Source of the DNA: Dyella dinghuensis
Lineage (GTDB): Bacteria; Pseudomonadota; Gammaproteobacteria; Xanthomonadales; Rhodanobacteraceae
Length of the DNA stretch: 64,000 nt
Direction: 5' to 3'
Assembly: GCF_003977615.1 (NCBI RefSeq)
Contig: NZ_RYZR01000007.1
Span: 62,001-126,000, forward strand
Notes under the pieces: model-generated
Told to the model about the DNA's origin: nothing
Seen by the model: only the letters and a program-made list of their open reading frames with translations
Databases searched by the model: none
Part shown: positions 56,430 to 64,000 of the stretch, in pieces
Layout: the number at the start of each line of letters is the position of its first letter
Numbering within the stretch: position 1 is the first letter of the stretch
Position numbers and translations under genes: made by a program

Positions 56430-57578
56430 TTACGGCCACGCATGCGGTTTCGTTTGCAACGCGTGCACCGCATCCCACGGCAATGTAAAACCTTCGCCAC
56501 GGCAACTGCGCGCCACTTCCGGATAATTGTTGAATGCAACGAACAGGCCGTTCTTGCGCGGTGAAAAGCTGATGGCGTCTTTCCAATTGCCGTCGTGACC
56601 GTAGTTGGAGCAGGTGTTGCCGTCGCAGCTGTAGCTCTCGAACACGGTTTGTGCACAATCGCCGTCATTGCGCTTGGATGCTTCATGGCGCAATGCCAGC
56701 GACACGATATCCTTGCCGGTAGTGAAGTCGAAATGATCGGTCGAGGCATCGGGAAAACGCAGCCATTGCGTCCAATCGATCGGATTGCCGGTGGCGAGAT
56801 CGTACGTCACAGTTTCCCAGCTGCTGCTCGGGTGTGCGGCACCGGGTGTATCCCATTCGCATGTGCTGTCGACAACGAAGATGCGCACGTCGGCGAACGG
56901 AATGCTGTAACTGCATGATGCTTCGCCATCAGGTTTGGACGACAGTGCAGCATCGATGTCCTGAGCGAATTGATGCTTGAGATCGTCGTTGATCTTGCGC
57001 ATGCCGTCGCTAGCTGATGCTTTCACCAATTGCGGAATCGTTGCGCCACTGCGTTTTTCCTGCATGAATTGCCACGTTACTGCGCCATCGTCGGATGACG
57101 CTTGTTTCGGCAACATTTGCGTAGGGCCTTCTGCGCGCAGTTGCGCATACGCTTTTTCGATAGCATCGGAAGGATCGCTCGCTTTCGCGCAACCGTTGCA
57201 TTCACGCGCTAGCGTCACCGTTAGCGCATCGGTTGCTTGCAGCGTTTTGCGCCACGTTCCGTTCGCGTTGTCGCCTTGAATCGAAAGCGTCCAATAACCC
57301 GTCGGTTTATTGCAGACGTCCGGTTCGTTGTTGCCGCCGCCGAGCGGACACTCGATGTATTCCCCATTCTTGCCGCTGGCAATCAAGCCGATATCGATGC
57401 CCTTGGCGCGATAGAAATAGCGTCCGACTTTCTTGCTGTCGTTCGTATAGAGGCGCAGCACGATCGGGGATTTGCCAAGCATGCCCACGAAGGGTCCCTG
57501 ATCGTCGTCGGCATGTGCGATGCCGACGCTGGATGCAACGAAAATCATTAGGCCGACCATGACGAATGCGTGGCGCAT
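56430..57578 (-). CDS. Secreted protein of unknown function
   Basis: A 382-residue protein. The ATG at 57578 follows AAGGA and starts a clear signal peptide (residues 1-23, cut after AHA). No domain is recognised with confidence. The mature protein has several cysteines in spaced pairs (ECPLGG/VCNKP, ECNGCAK, CSYS/CEWD, DCAQ/CDGNTC), suggesting disulfides in the periplasm, and an FVGMLGKSPIVLRLY start that resembles small lipocalin-like envelope proteins. It is wedged between rsmI and rnpB, pointing away from rnpB. Confidence 0.75.
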   Translation of the reverse strand: MRHAFVMVGLMIFVASSVGIAHADDDQGPFVGMLGKSPIVLRLYTNDSKKVGRYFYRAKGIDIGLIASGKNGEYIECPLGGGNNEPDVCNKPTGYWTLSIQGDNANGTWRKTLQATDALTVTLARECNGCAKASDPSDAIEKAYAQLRAEGPTQMLPKQASSDDGAVTWQFMQEKRSGATIPQLVKASASDGMRKINDDLKHQFAQDIDAALSSKPDGEASCSYSIPFADVRIFVVDSTCEWDTPGAAHPSSSWETVTYDLATGNPIDWTQWLRFPDASTDHFDFTTGKDIVSLALRHEASKRNDGDCAQTVFESYSCDGNTCSNYGHDGNWKDAISFSPRKNGLFVAFNNYPEVARSCRGEGFTLPWDAVHALQTKPHAWP

Positions 57579-57678
57579 GACGACGGAATCCTTCCCAATA
57601 ATGTCGATTTCGCTGAATTTAGCGGCGATTGCCGCTTTTTTGCCATGACTGCCTGATGGCCGAACGGTTACAATGCGT

Positions 57679-58060
<382 letters not shown>

Positions 58061-58207
58061 TTTTCCCATCGACGCCTCGCCATCCGGTTCGTAAGGATGT
58101 GCGTGGTGGTCGAGTGGGTTTTTGGGATGAACGGGTGGTTCAGAAGAGCCCTCGCCCAGGATGTGATCGAGTAGGCATTTGCCAGGTGTGTCTGAACAAA
58201 AAAACCA

Positions 58208-58247
58208 CAGCGATCAAGCACCTCGGAGAGGTTCCTCGAAATCGCTG
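58208..58247. repeat. Nested stem-loop between rnpB and the mra promoter
   Basis: CAGCGAT (58208-58214) pairs with ATCGCTG (58241-58247); inside, ACCTC/GAGGT (58220-58232) forms a second hairpin. The 58061-58298 stretch has no gene that I can support. Confidence 0.45.
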
Positions 58248-58298
58248 GAAATATGGCCACACTGTTGCCTTTCTCATTGATTCACAAGCAAAAATCCC

Positions 58299-58327
58299 TT
58301 GACAGTCTCAGGGGCTGAGACTATCGT
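58299..58327 (+). promoter_or_regulatory. Promoter of the mra/dcw cluster
   Basis: TTGACA (58299-58304), exactly 17 bp, TATCGT (58322-58327). The whole spacer is a perfect dyad, GTCTCAG-GGG-CTGAGAC. Transcription should start near 58334, just before the MraZ-type boxes. Confidence 0.8.
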
Positions 58328-58346
58328 GGATTCCTGTGTGAAATCG

Positions 58347-58370
58347 TGGGATTTCGTGGGAGTTCATGGG
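58347..58370 (+). promoter_or_regulatory. MraZ-type operator: TGGG boxes with 10-bp period
   Basis: TGGG at 58347, 58357 and 58367, each ten bases apart, with weaker copies in phase at 58327 (TGGA) and 58337 (TGTG). In E. coli MraZ binds TGGG-type direct repeats spaced by 5 nt ahead of its own gene, so this is the expected autoregulatory site. The last box ends two bases before the mraZ GTG. Confidence 0.8.
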
Positions 58371-58372
58371 TC

Positions 58373-58819
58373 GTGTTCCAGGGCGAAACCGCCATCACCG
58401 TCGATGACAAGGGCCGGCTGGCCATCCCGACTGCGTATCGGGAGCTGGTCACGAGCGCTTGCGCCAATCGGCTGGTGATCACCTACAACCCTTTCGAGCA
58501 GGGCAGCCTCTGGCTGTTTCCGCATGCGGAGTGGGAGCGGGTGCGCGACCAGGTGAATGCGTTGCCCAGCGTCAAGGCGGTGCATCGCGCATTGCAGATG
58601 AAGCTGGTCGGCGCAGCCGCTGAAGTGGAGCCGGACAGTGCAGTGCGCATCTTGCTGCCTGCCAGCCAACGCGCCGCGGCGGGGATCGAGAAAAAGGCGG
58701 TTCTGCTGGGCATGGGCAACAAGTTCGAGCTTTGGAGCGAACAGGCCCACCTGGCCAAGATCCGCCAGACCATCGGCGAAGACGAGATCAGCGACGACAT
58801 GACGGACTTGCGGCTCTGA
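58373..58819 (+). CDS. mraZ: Transcriptional regulator MraZ
   Basis: A 148-residue protein with two SpoVT/AbrB-like DNA-binding repeats ([22 protein letters not shown] at the start, of which DDKGRLAIP is the core; and [13 protein letters not shown] later). It represses the dcw cluster from its own promoter. I start it at GTG 58373, with GGGAG ten bases upstream, because MraZ proteins typically begin MFQGE; an upstream in-frame start would extend into the operator boxes. Confidence 0.93.
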   Translation: MFQGETAITVDDKGRLAIPTAYRELVTSACANRLVITYNPFEQGSLWLFPHAEWERVRDQVNALPSVKAVHRALQMKLVGAAAEVEPDSAVRILLPASQRAAAGIEKKAVLLGMGNKFELWSEQAHLAKIRQTIGEDEISDDMTDLRL

Positions 58820-58872
58820 CCGGTGACGGTCAGGTGCGAGGTGATTGCGGACATAGAGAGCGGGAGTGCGGC

Positions 58873-59814
58873 ATGGCCGAGCAAGTTTTGCGGCACATCC
58901 CGGTGATGCTGGATGAAGCGGTGGAGGGTCTCGCCGTGCGGGAAGGCGGGCGTTATCTCGATGGCACCTTCGGACGCGGCGGTCACGCCCGCGCCGTGCT
59001 GTCGCGCCTCGGGCCCGACGGCCGTCTGCTGCTGATGGATCGCGATCCGCAAGCCATCGCCGCTGCGCAAAAAGAATTCGCTGCCGATCCGCGCGTGTCG
59101 ATCCGTCACGCCAACTTTTCCACGCTCGGCGAATGGGAAGAAACCGCCGTCGGTCTCGATGGCGTGCTGCTCGATCTGGGTGTGTCCTCACCGCAACTCG
59201 ATGAAGCCGCGCGCGGCTTCAGCTTCATGGCCGATGCGCCGCTCGATATGCGCATGGACACGACACAAGGCGAAAGCGCGGCGGATTTCCTCGCGCACGC
59301 CGATGAACGCGAGATTGCCGATGTGCTGTGGACGTTCGGCGAAGAACGCTTCAGCCGCAAGATTGCCCGTGCGATTGTTGAACACCGCGCCGAATCGCCG
59401 ATCACTCGCACCGGCGAACTGGCGGCATTGATCGAACGTGTTGTCGGTCGCCGCGAGCCTGGCAAGCATCCGGCCACGCGCAGTTTTCAGGCGCTGCGCA
59501 TTCGCGTGAACGGCGAGCTGGATGCGTTGCAGCGTGGCCTCAATGCAGCGCTTGAGCGGCTCAACGTCGGTGGCCGTCTATCTGTCATCAGCTTCCACTC
59601 GCTGGAAGATCGCGCGGTGAAGCTGTTCATTCGCGATCATTCCGGTCGCGTGCAAGGCAGCCGTCGTGGTCCACCGGTTACCGCGCCGCCGGCACGCCTC
59701 GCTGCCGTTGGTAAAGCGCAATTCCCGTCTGACGCCGAGCAGGCCGCGAATCCGCGTTCGCGCTCGGCTGTGTTGCGCGTGGCGGAAAAACTATCCGGCG
59801 AGGCGCAGACATGA
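58873..59814 (+). CDS. rsmH: 16S rRNA N4-cytidine C1402 methyltransferase
   Basis: A 313-residue SAM-dependent methyltransferase (MraW). [13 protein letters not shown] at the start, the SAM site [32 protein letters not shown] and the C-terminal [13 protein letters not shown] are conserved. It modifies the base of C1402, the same nucleotide whose ribose is methylated by RsmI, encoded 2.5 kb upstream. GGGAGTG precedes the ATG. Overlaps ftsL by four bases (ATGA). Confidence 0.97.
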   Translation: MAEQVLRHIPVMLDEAVEGLAVREGGRYLDGTFGRGGHARAVLSRLGPDGRLLLMDRDPQAIAAAQKEFAADPRVSIRHANFSTLGEWEETAVGLDGVLLDLGVSSPQLDEAARGFSFMADAPLDMRMDTTQGESAADFLAHADEREIADVLWTFGEERFSRKIARAIVEHRAESPITRTGELAALIERVVGRREPGKHPATRSFQALRIRVNGELDALQRGLNAALERLNVGGRLSVISFHSLEDRAVKLFIRDHSGRVQGSRRGPPVTAPPARLAAVGKAQFPSDAEQAANPRSRSAVLRVAEKLSGEAQT

Positions 59815-60083
59815 AGGCGGTCGGCGTCTTTGGTCTGCTCATTCTGCTCAGTGCCGTGATGGTCAGTGCCATCGCCGTGGTGTGGACGCGTCATCAGAGT
59901 CGCGTGCTGTTCGTCCAGCTCACGCAGCTGCAAAGTCAGCGCGACGATCTCAATATCGAGTACGGCAAGCTAGAACTCGAACAAGCCACCTGGGGCGAGC
60001 CGCGCCGCATCGACAGCGAAGCGCGCAACAAGCTCGGCATGGCCATGCCGACGCCGCAAAACATCAAGCTGGTGCAGGAATGA
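59811..60083 (+). CDS. ftsL: Cell division protein FtsL
   Basis: A 90-residue bitopic protein: a very short cytoplasmic end, a membrane segment at residues 5-25 and a periplasmic coiled coil ([24 protein letters not shown]) with leucine spacing for pairing with FtsB; the [12 protein letters not shown] stretch is the FtsL hallmark. It joins the FtsQLB complex that activates septal synthesis by FtsWI. Coupled on both sides by ATGA overlaps with rsmH and ftsI. Confidence 0.93.
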   Translation: MKAVGVFGLLILLSAVMVSAIAVVWTRHQSRVLFVQLTQLQSQRDDLNIEYGKLELEQATWGEPRRIDSEARNKLGMAMPTPQNIKLVQE

Positions 60084-61891
60084 ACCCGCGCCCGCACCTC
60101 AGCGCGAAACCCGCCGCACGCCGACAAGGCGCGGGCCCGAGCGCGCGCCGTCGCATGTTGCTGGTGATCGGCGTGCTGGGTGCTGCATCCGTGGGGCTGG
60201 TCGCGCGCGCGTTCGATCTGCAGGTCGTGCGCAAGCAGTTCTATCAGGATCAGGGCGACGCGCGCTTCCTGCGCGAAGTCGATATTCCGGTCTCGCGCGG
60301 CACCATCTTCGATCGCAATGGCGAACCGCTGGCGGTGTCCACGCCGATGGTGTCGATTACCGCGGTTCCGTCCGAAGTACTCGACAACGCCGATCGCATC
60401 CCGGCATTGGCCCAAGCGTTGGGTATCAATCCGGACGATCTGAAGTCGTATCTCGAGCAGCGCTCCGACCGCGATTTTGCGTACTTGCGCCGCCAGATGA
60501 GTCCGGATGCCGCGCAGGCTGTGATTGATCTGGCCGTGCCTGGTGTGAACGGTCAGCGCGAGTACAAGCGCTATTACCCGTCGGGCGAAGTGACCGCGCA
60601 TGTGCTCGGTTTCACCAACATCGACGATCACGGTCAGGAAGGCCTGGAGCTCGCGTTCGATAGCTGGCTGGCGGGCAAGAAGGGCGCAAAGCGTGTCATT
60701 CGCGATCGCATGGGCCATGTCGTGGAAGATGTGGAGCAGGTGCGTGCGCCGCAGCCGGGCCAGAACCTCACGCTCAGCCTCGACCGCCGCATCCAGTTCC
60801 TTGCCTATAGCGAACTGAAAAAGCAGCTCGACGACGTGGATGCCGATTCGGGCGAGATGGTCGTGCTCGACGTTCGCACGGGCGAAATCCTGGCGATGGT
60901 GAGCTTGCCGACGTACAACCCGAATGCCGTCACGGGCACCAACGGCTCGCAACGCCGCAATCGCGCCGTGACAGACGTGGTCGAACCGGGTTCGACGATG
61001 AAGCCGTTCACCATGGCGGCTGCTTTATCGAGCGGCAAGTTCACGCCGACTACGCCGCAGATCGACACCGGCAACGGCCATTTCATGTACTACGGCCATG
61101 ACATTCATGACGACAGCGCGAACGGTGTGTTGACGCCAACCGGCGTGCTCACGAAGTCGAGCAATGTCGGCGCGGCAAAAATTGCTATCCAGCTCGACAC
61201 GCAATTTCTCTACAACTCCTATCGCGCCTTCGGTTTCGGCGACAGCACAGGCAGCGGTTTTCCCGGTGAATCTTCGGGCCTGTTGAAAGTGGGACACACG
61301 TGGCGGCCGCTTGAAAAGGCGACGATCGCCTACGGTTACGGCATGAATTTGACGCCGCTGCAGTTGGCCAACGCGTATGCCACGCTGGCCGATGATGGCG
61401 TCATGCATCCGCCGACCTTCATCAAGGATGGCGACAATCCGGGCAAGCAGATCGTCACACCGCAAATTGCACATGAACTGGTGACGATGCTTGAAACCGT
61501 CACCGCGCCCGGCGGCACCGCAACGCGCGCGCAAATCGCCAACTACAGCGTCGCCGGCAAAACCGGTACCGCGCATTTGGCGGCGGTCGGCGGTTACGCG
61601 AAGAACAACTACAACTCGCTGTTCGCAGGGATCGTGCCTGCCACTGATCCACGCCTTGTCGGTGTCATCGTGATCAACAATCCGAAGAAAGGTTACTTCG
61701 GCGGCGACGTCTCGGCGCCGGTGTTCCAGCGTGTGATGGACGGTGCGCTGCGCTTGCTGGATGTGCCGCCCGACAACATCGGACGATGGTACGTCGGCGG
61801 CCCCATGCAGGCGGGTGGCGGACTGGCGGGCAATGCCCCGCCGCAATCGTCTCAGGGCGACTCCTCCGCGCAGGAGGTGGTCGAGCCATGA
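60080..61891 (+). CDS. ftsI: Septal peptidoglycan transpeptidase FtsI (PBP3)
   Basis: A 603-residue class B penicillin-binding protein. Residues 1-25 are basic, followed by a membrane anchor at about 25-46 and a dimerisation/pedestal domain (VDIPVSRGTIFDRNG). The transpeptidase domain has Ser305-x-x-Lys308 (EPGSTMKPF), Ser-Ser-Asn (KSSNVGA) and KTG (AGKTGTAH). It cross-links septal wall with FtsW. Starts four bases before the ftsL end, and its own stop overlaps murE (ATGA). Confidence 0.97.
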   Translation: MNPRPHLSAKPAARRQGAGPSARRRMLLVIGVLGAASVGLVARAFDLQVVRKQFYQDQGDARFLREVDIPVSRGTIFDRNGEPLAVSTPMVSITAVPSEVLDNADRIPALAQALGINPDDLKSYLEQRSDRDFAYLRRQMSPDAAQAVIDLAVPGVNGQREYKRYYPSGEVTAHVLGFTNIDDHGQEGLELAFDSWLAGKKGAKRVIRDRMGHVVEDVEQVRAPQPGQNLTLSLDRRIQFLAYSELKKQLDDVDADSGEMVVLDVRTGEILAMVSLPTYNPNAVTGTNGSQRRNRAVTDVVEPGSTMKPFTMAAALSSGKFTPTTPQIDTGNGHFMYYGHDIHDDSANGVLTPTGVLTKSSNVGAAKIAIQLDTQFLYNSYRAFGFGDSTGSGFPGESSGLLKVGHTWRPLEKATIAYGYGMNLTPLQLANAYATLADDGVMHPPTFIKDGDNPGKQIVTPQIAHELVTMLETVTAPGGTATRAQIANYSVAGKTGTAHLAAVGGYAKNNYNSLFAGIVPATDPRLVGVIVINNPKKGYFGGDVSAPVFQRVMDGALRLLDVPPDNIGRWYVGGPMQAGGGLAGNAPPQSSQGDSSAQEVVEP

Positions 61892-63363
61892 GCGGCCAGC
61901 GTCTCGATCATCTGTTGCAGGGCATCGCTGAGACGACGGTCGCAGGGCCGATTGTCGTATCTGGGCTCGCGCTCGATTCGCGTCACGTACGCACGGGCGA
62001 TGCGTTCTTCGCGCTGCATGGCACGCGCGGACATGGCATCGAATTCGTTGCGGGTGCCGTGCAGCGCGGTGCGAGCGTCGTGCTGGCCGAAGCGCCGCCG
62101 CGCGCGGTGAAAGATCCGGGCGTGCCGGTGGTGTGGATCGACGGGTTACACACCTTTGTCGGTGAAATTGCGTCGCGCTTCTTTGGACGTCCATCCGAAT
62201 CGATGCGCGTGATCGGCGTGACGGGTACCAACGGCAAAACGTCCACGGTGCAGTTGCTGGCGCAAGCGCTGGAAAGCCTGGGTCATCGCACGGCGACCAT
62301 CGGCACGCTGGGTGCCGGCCTGCACGGGCAGTTGCGTGAAGGCGAGCGCACCACGCCCGATGCCATCGCCGTGCAACAGCTCATGGCACAGTTCCGTGGC
62401 GACGGCGCCACGCACGTCGCGATGGAAGTGTCCTCGCACGCGCTCGAGCAGGGGCGTGTCGCGGCCGTCGATTTCGATGTCGCCGCGTTCACCAATCTCA
62501 CGCGCGATCATCTTGATTATCACGGCAGCATGGAAGCCTACGGTGCGGCAAAAGCCAAATTGTTCGCATGGCCCGATCTTGAAACGGCGGTGATCAACAC
62601 GGACGACGAATTCGGCCGCAAGCTGGTGAACAAGCTCGCGCCCGATGTGAAAGCCTTGCGGTTGAGCAGCGCGGGCGATGCATCCGCCGACATCGCAGCA
62701 ACGGATATCGTGACGTCGGCCGAAGGTGTCGCGTTCCACCTGCGCACGCCGTGGGGTGCGCGCGTGCTTCGTAGTCGTTTGCTTGGCCGATTCAATGTTG
62801 CCAACCTGCTGACTGTCATCGCTTGCCTTGGTGCGATTGGCGAATCGTTTGATCGAATTGTCGGCGCTATTGAAGCATTGGAGCCCGTCAATGGCCGCAT
62901 GAATCGCATTGGCGGTATCGAAGGCTTGCCGCTGGTCGTCGTCGACTATGCGCACACACCGGATGCGCTGGAGCAGGCGATCACGGCATTGCGCGCGCAT
63001 TGCGCAGCGAAATTGATCTGCGTCTTCGGTTGCGGTGGTGAGCGCGATGCCGGCAAGCGCCCGCAAATGGGCGATATCGCGGAGCGTCTTGCCGATGTCG
63101 CCATCGTCACCGACGACAATCCGCGCGGCGAAGATGGCGACGCTATCGTGGCGCAGATTCTCGCCGGCATGAAACAACCGCAATACGCCACGGTGTTGCG
63201 CGATCGCGAAGCTGCCATTCGTGCGGCCCTGCGCATGGCGCGTCCTGGCGATGTCGTGCTGATTGCCGGAAAAGGTCACGAGACCTATCAGGAAGGTGCC
63301 GCTGGCAAGCGTGCTTTCGATGATATGGCTGTGGCGCGTGCGGCGCTGGAGGGGCAGGCATGA
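61888..63363 (+). CDS. murE: UDP-MurNAc-tripeptide synthetase (meso-DAP adding)
   Basis: A 491-residue Mur ligase. The ATP loop is GVTGTNGKTST, the carbamylated-lysine region is near AYGAAKAKLF, and the specificity motif reads DNPR (TDDNPRGED), which indicates meso-diaminopimelate rather than lysine. It adds the third residue to the wall peptide in the cytoplasm. Start and end are coupled to ftsI and murF by four-base overlaps. Confidence 0.97.
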   Translation: MSGQRLDHLLQGIAETTVAGPIVVSGLALDSRHVRTGDAFFALHGTRGHGIEFVAGAVQRGASVVLAEAPPRAVKDPGVPVVWIDGLHTFVGEIASRFFGRPSESMRVIGVTGTNGKTSTVQLLAQALESLGHRTATIGTLGAGLHGQLREGERTTPDAIAVQQLMAQFRGDGATHVAMEVSSHALEQGRVAAVDFDVAAFTNLTRDHLDYHGSMEAYGAAKAKLFAWPDLETAVINTDDEFGRKLVNKLAPDVKALRLSSAGDASADIAATDIVTSAEGVAFHLRTPWGARVLRSRLLGRFNVANLLTVIACLGAIGESFDRIVGAIEALEPVNGRMNRIGGIEGLPLVVVDYAHTPDALEQAITALRAHCAAKLICVFGCGGERDAGKRPQMGDIAERLADVAIVTDDNPRGEDGDAIVAQILAGMKQPQYATVLRDREAAIRAALRMARPGDVVLIAGKGHETYQEGAAGKRAFDDMAVARAALEGQA

Positions 63364-64000
63364 TGCAGCTGAGCGCCATCGCGCTATGGACCCACGGACG
63401 CATGCACGGCGCCGACGCCCAGATCAATGGCGTCGCGATCGATTCGCGCAAGATCAAGGCGGGCGATCTGTTCGTTGCATTCAAGGGCGAGCGAGTCGAC
63501 GGTCACGACTACCTGGCCGATGCCAGGGCGCGCGGCGCATCAGCGGCGCTGGTGGAGCACCGTGTCGACATCGATCTACCGCAGGTGGAAGTCGAAAACG
63601 TGGAGCTCGCGCTGGGCGATCTGGCGAGTGCAGTTCGCGCACAACATAATGCGCGCGTCATCGGCATCACCGGTTCCAACGGCAAGACCACGGTGAAGAC
63701 ACTCACGGCTTCGATTCTGTCGCTGCATGGCCGTACACACGTCAACACCGGCAGCTTCAATAATGAAATCGGTCTGCCGCTGACGCTGCTCTGGATGCCG
63801 GAAGACACCGAATATGCGGTGCTCGAGATGGGTGCAGGCAAGCCGGGCGATATCGACTATCTCGCTGCCATTGCACGGCCCGATATCGGCCTCGTGAATC
63901 TCATCGCGCCGGCGCATCTTGAGCGCATGGGTACGATTGAAATGGTGGCCGAGACCAAAGGCGCGCTTTATCGCGCCTTGCCGGCAGACGGTGTGGCCGT
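63360..64000 (+). CDS. murF: UDP-MurNAc-tripeptide-D-Ala-D-Ala ligase, N-terminal part (partial)
   Basis: About 213 residues are seen before the window ends. The N-terminal UDP-binding domain (DSRKIKAGDLFVAFKGERVDGHDY) and the ATP loop GITGSNGKTTVK are typical of MurF, followed by NTGSFNNEIGLPLTLL and LEMGAGKPGDIDYL. It adds D-Ala-D-Ala to complete the pentapeptide. ATG at 63360 overlaps the murE stop. Confidence 0.96.
   Translation, partial: MMQLSAIALWTHGRMHGADAQINGVAIDSRKIKAGDLFVAFKGERVDGHDYLADARARGASAALVEHRVDIDLPQVEVENVELALGDLASAVRAQHNARVIGITGSNGKTTVKTLTASILSLHGRTHVNTGSFNNEIGLPLTLLWMPEDTEYAVLEMGAGKPGDIDYLAAIARPDIGLVNLIAPAHLERMGTIEMVAETKGALYRALPADGVA

Overview
This window is a high-GC gammaproteobacterial chromosome segment, most likely from the Xanthomonadales, family Rhodanobacteraceae (Dyella/Rhodanobacter-like). 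The assignment rests on the 16S rRNA, on gene orders typical of gammaproteobacteria (argS-SPOR, coaBC-dut-algC, anmK-M23-tyrS-rrn, lpoA-yraN beside rsmI, rnpB-mraZ-dcw), on a SAM-I riboswitch ahead of metX, and on short GC-rich palindromic repeats between and inside genes. Nearly all of it reads as core chromosome. I see no prophage, insertion sequence or CRISPR array.

Layout. 1-4.6 kb: the 3' end of speA, then a ketone-body-like cluster (3-hydroxybutyrate dehydrogenase, acetoacetate decarboxylase, patatin-like lipase, beta-hydroxyacid dehydrogenase). 4.6-8.2 kb: argS with a SPOR protein, a candidate small RNA, and radC. 8.3-16.4 kb: coaBC-dut-phosphomannomutase, a DUF4124 protein, GNAT-pyrE, and xthA with an AmpG-like permease. 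16.5-20.8 kb: a ribbon-helix-helix protein, anmK, an M23 peptidase and tyrS. 21-26.7 kb: a complete rRNA operon (16S, tRNA-Ile, tRNA-Ala, 23S, 5S) with tandem terminators. 26.8-45.5 kb: sulfur amino acid and methyl-cycle genes (cysteine synthase-like, SAM-I riboswitch, metX-metB-hom, metF, SAH riboswitch, ahcY, metK), interspersed with a permease, ilvE, ppc, uup and a D,D-carboxypeptidase. 45.8-57.6 kb: an LprI-like protein, an esterase, dusB, two transporters, a UDG-FAD oxidase pair, yraN, lpoA and rsmI, and a secreted protein of unknown function. 57.7-64 kb: rnpB and the start of the division and cell-wall cluster (mraZ, rsmH, ftsL, ftsI, murE, murF), cut by the window end.

How the genes work together. 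metX, metB, hom, metF, ahcY and metK cover homoserine formation and activation, transsulfuration, methyl supply, SAM synthesis and SAH removal. Two different riboswitch classes read the product (SAM) and the by-product (SAH). AmpG, AnmK, the M23 peptidase, the D,D-carboxypeptidase, LpoA and the dcw genes all act on peptidoglycan synthesis or recycling.

The most unusual signals are: a palindromic repeat pair inserted in frame in ppc; a C-rich-loop sRNA candidate between argS and radC; perfect palindromes placed inside or next to the metX and mra promoters; a hairpin that hides the metX ribosome binding site; a pair of 10-bp palindromes 22 bp apart between uup and the carboxypeptidase gene; and a phosphomannomutase tethered to the membrane.
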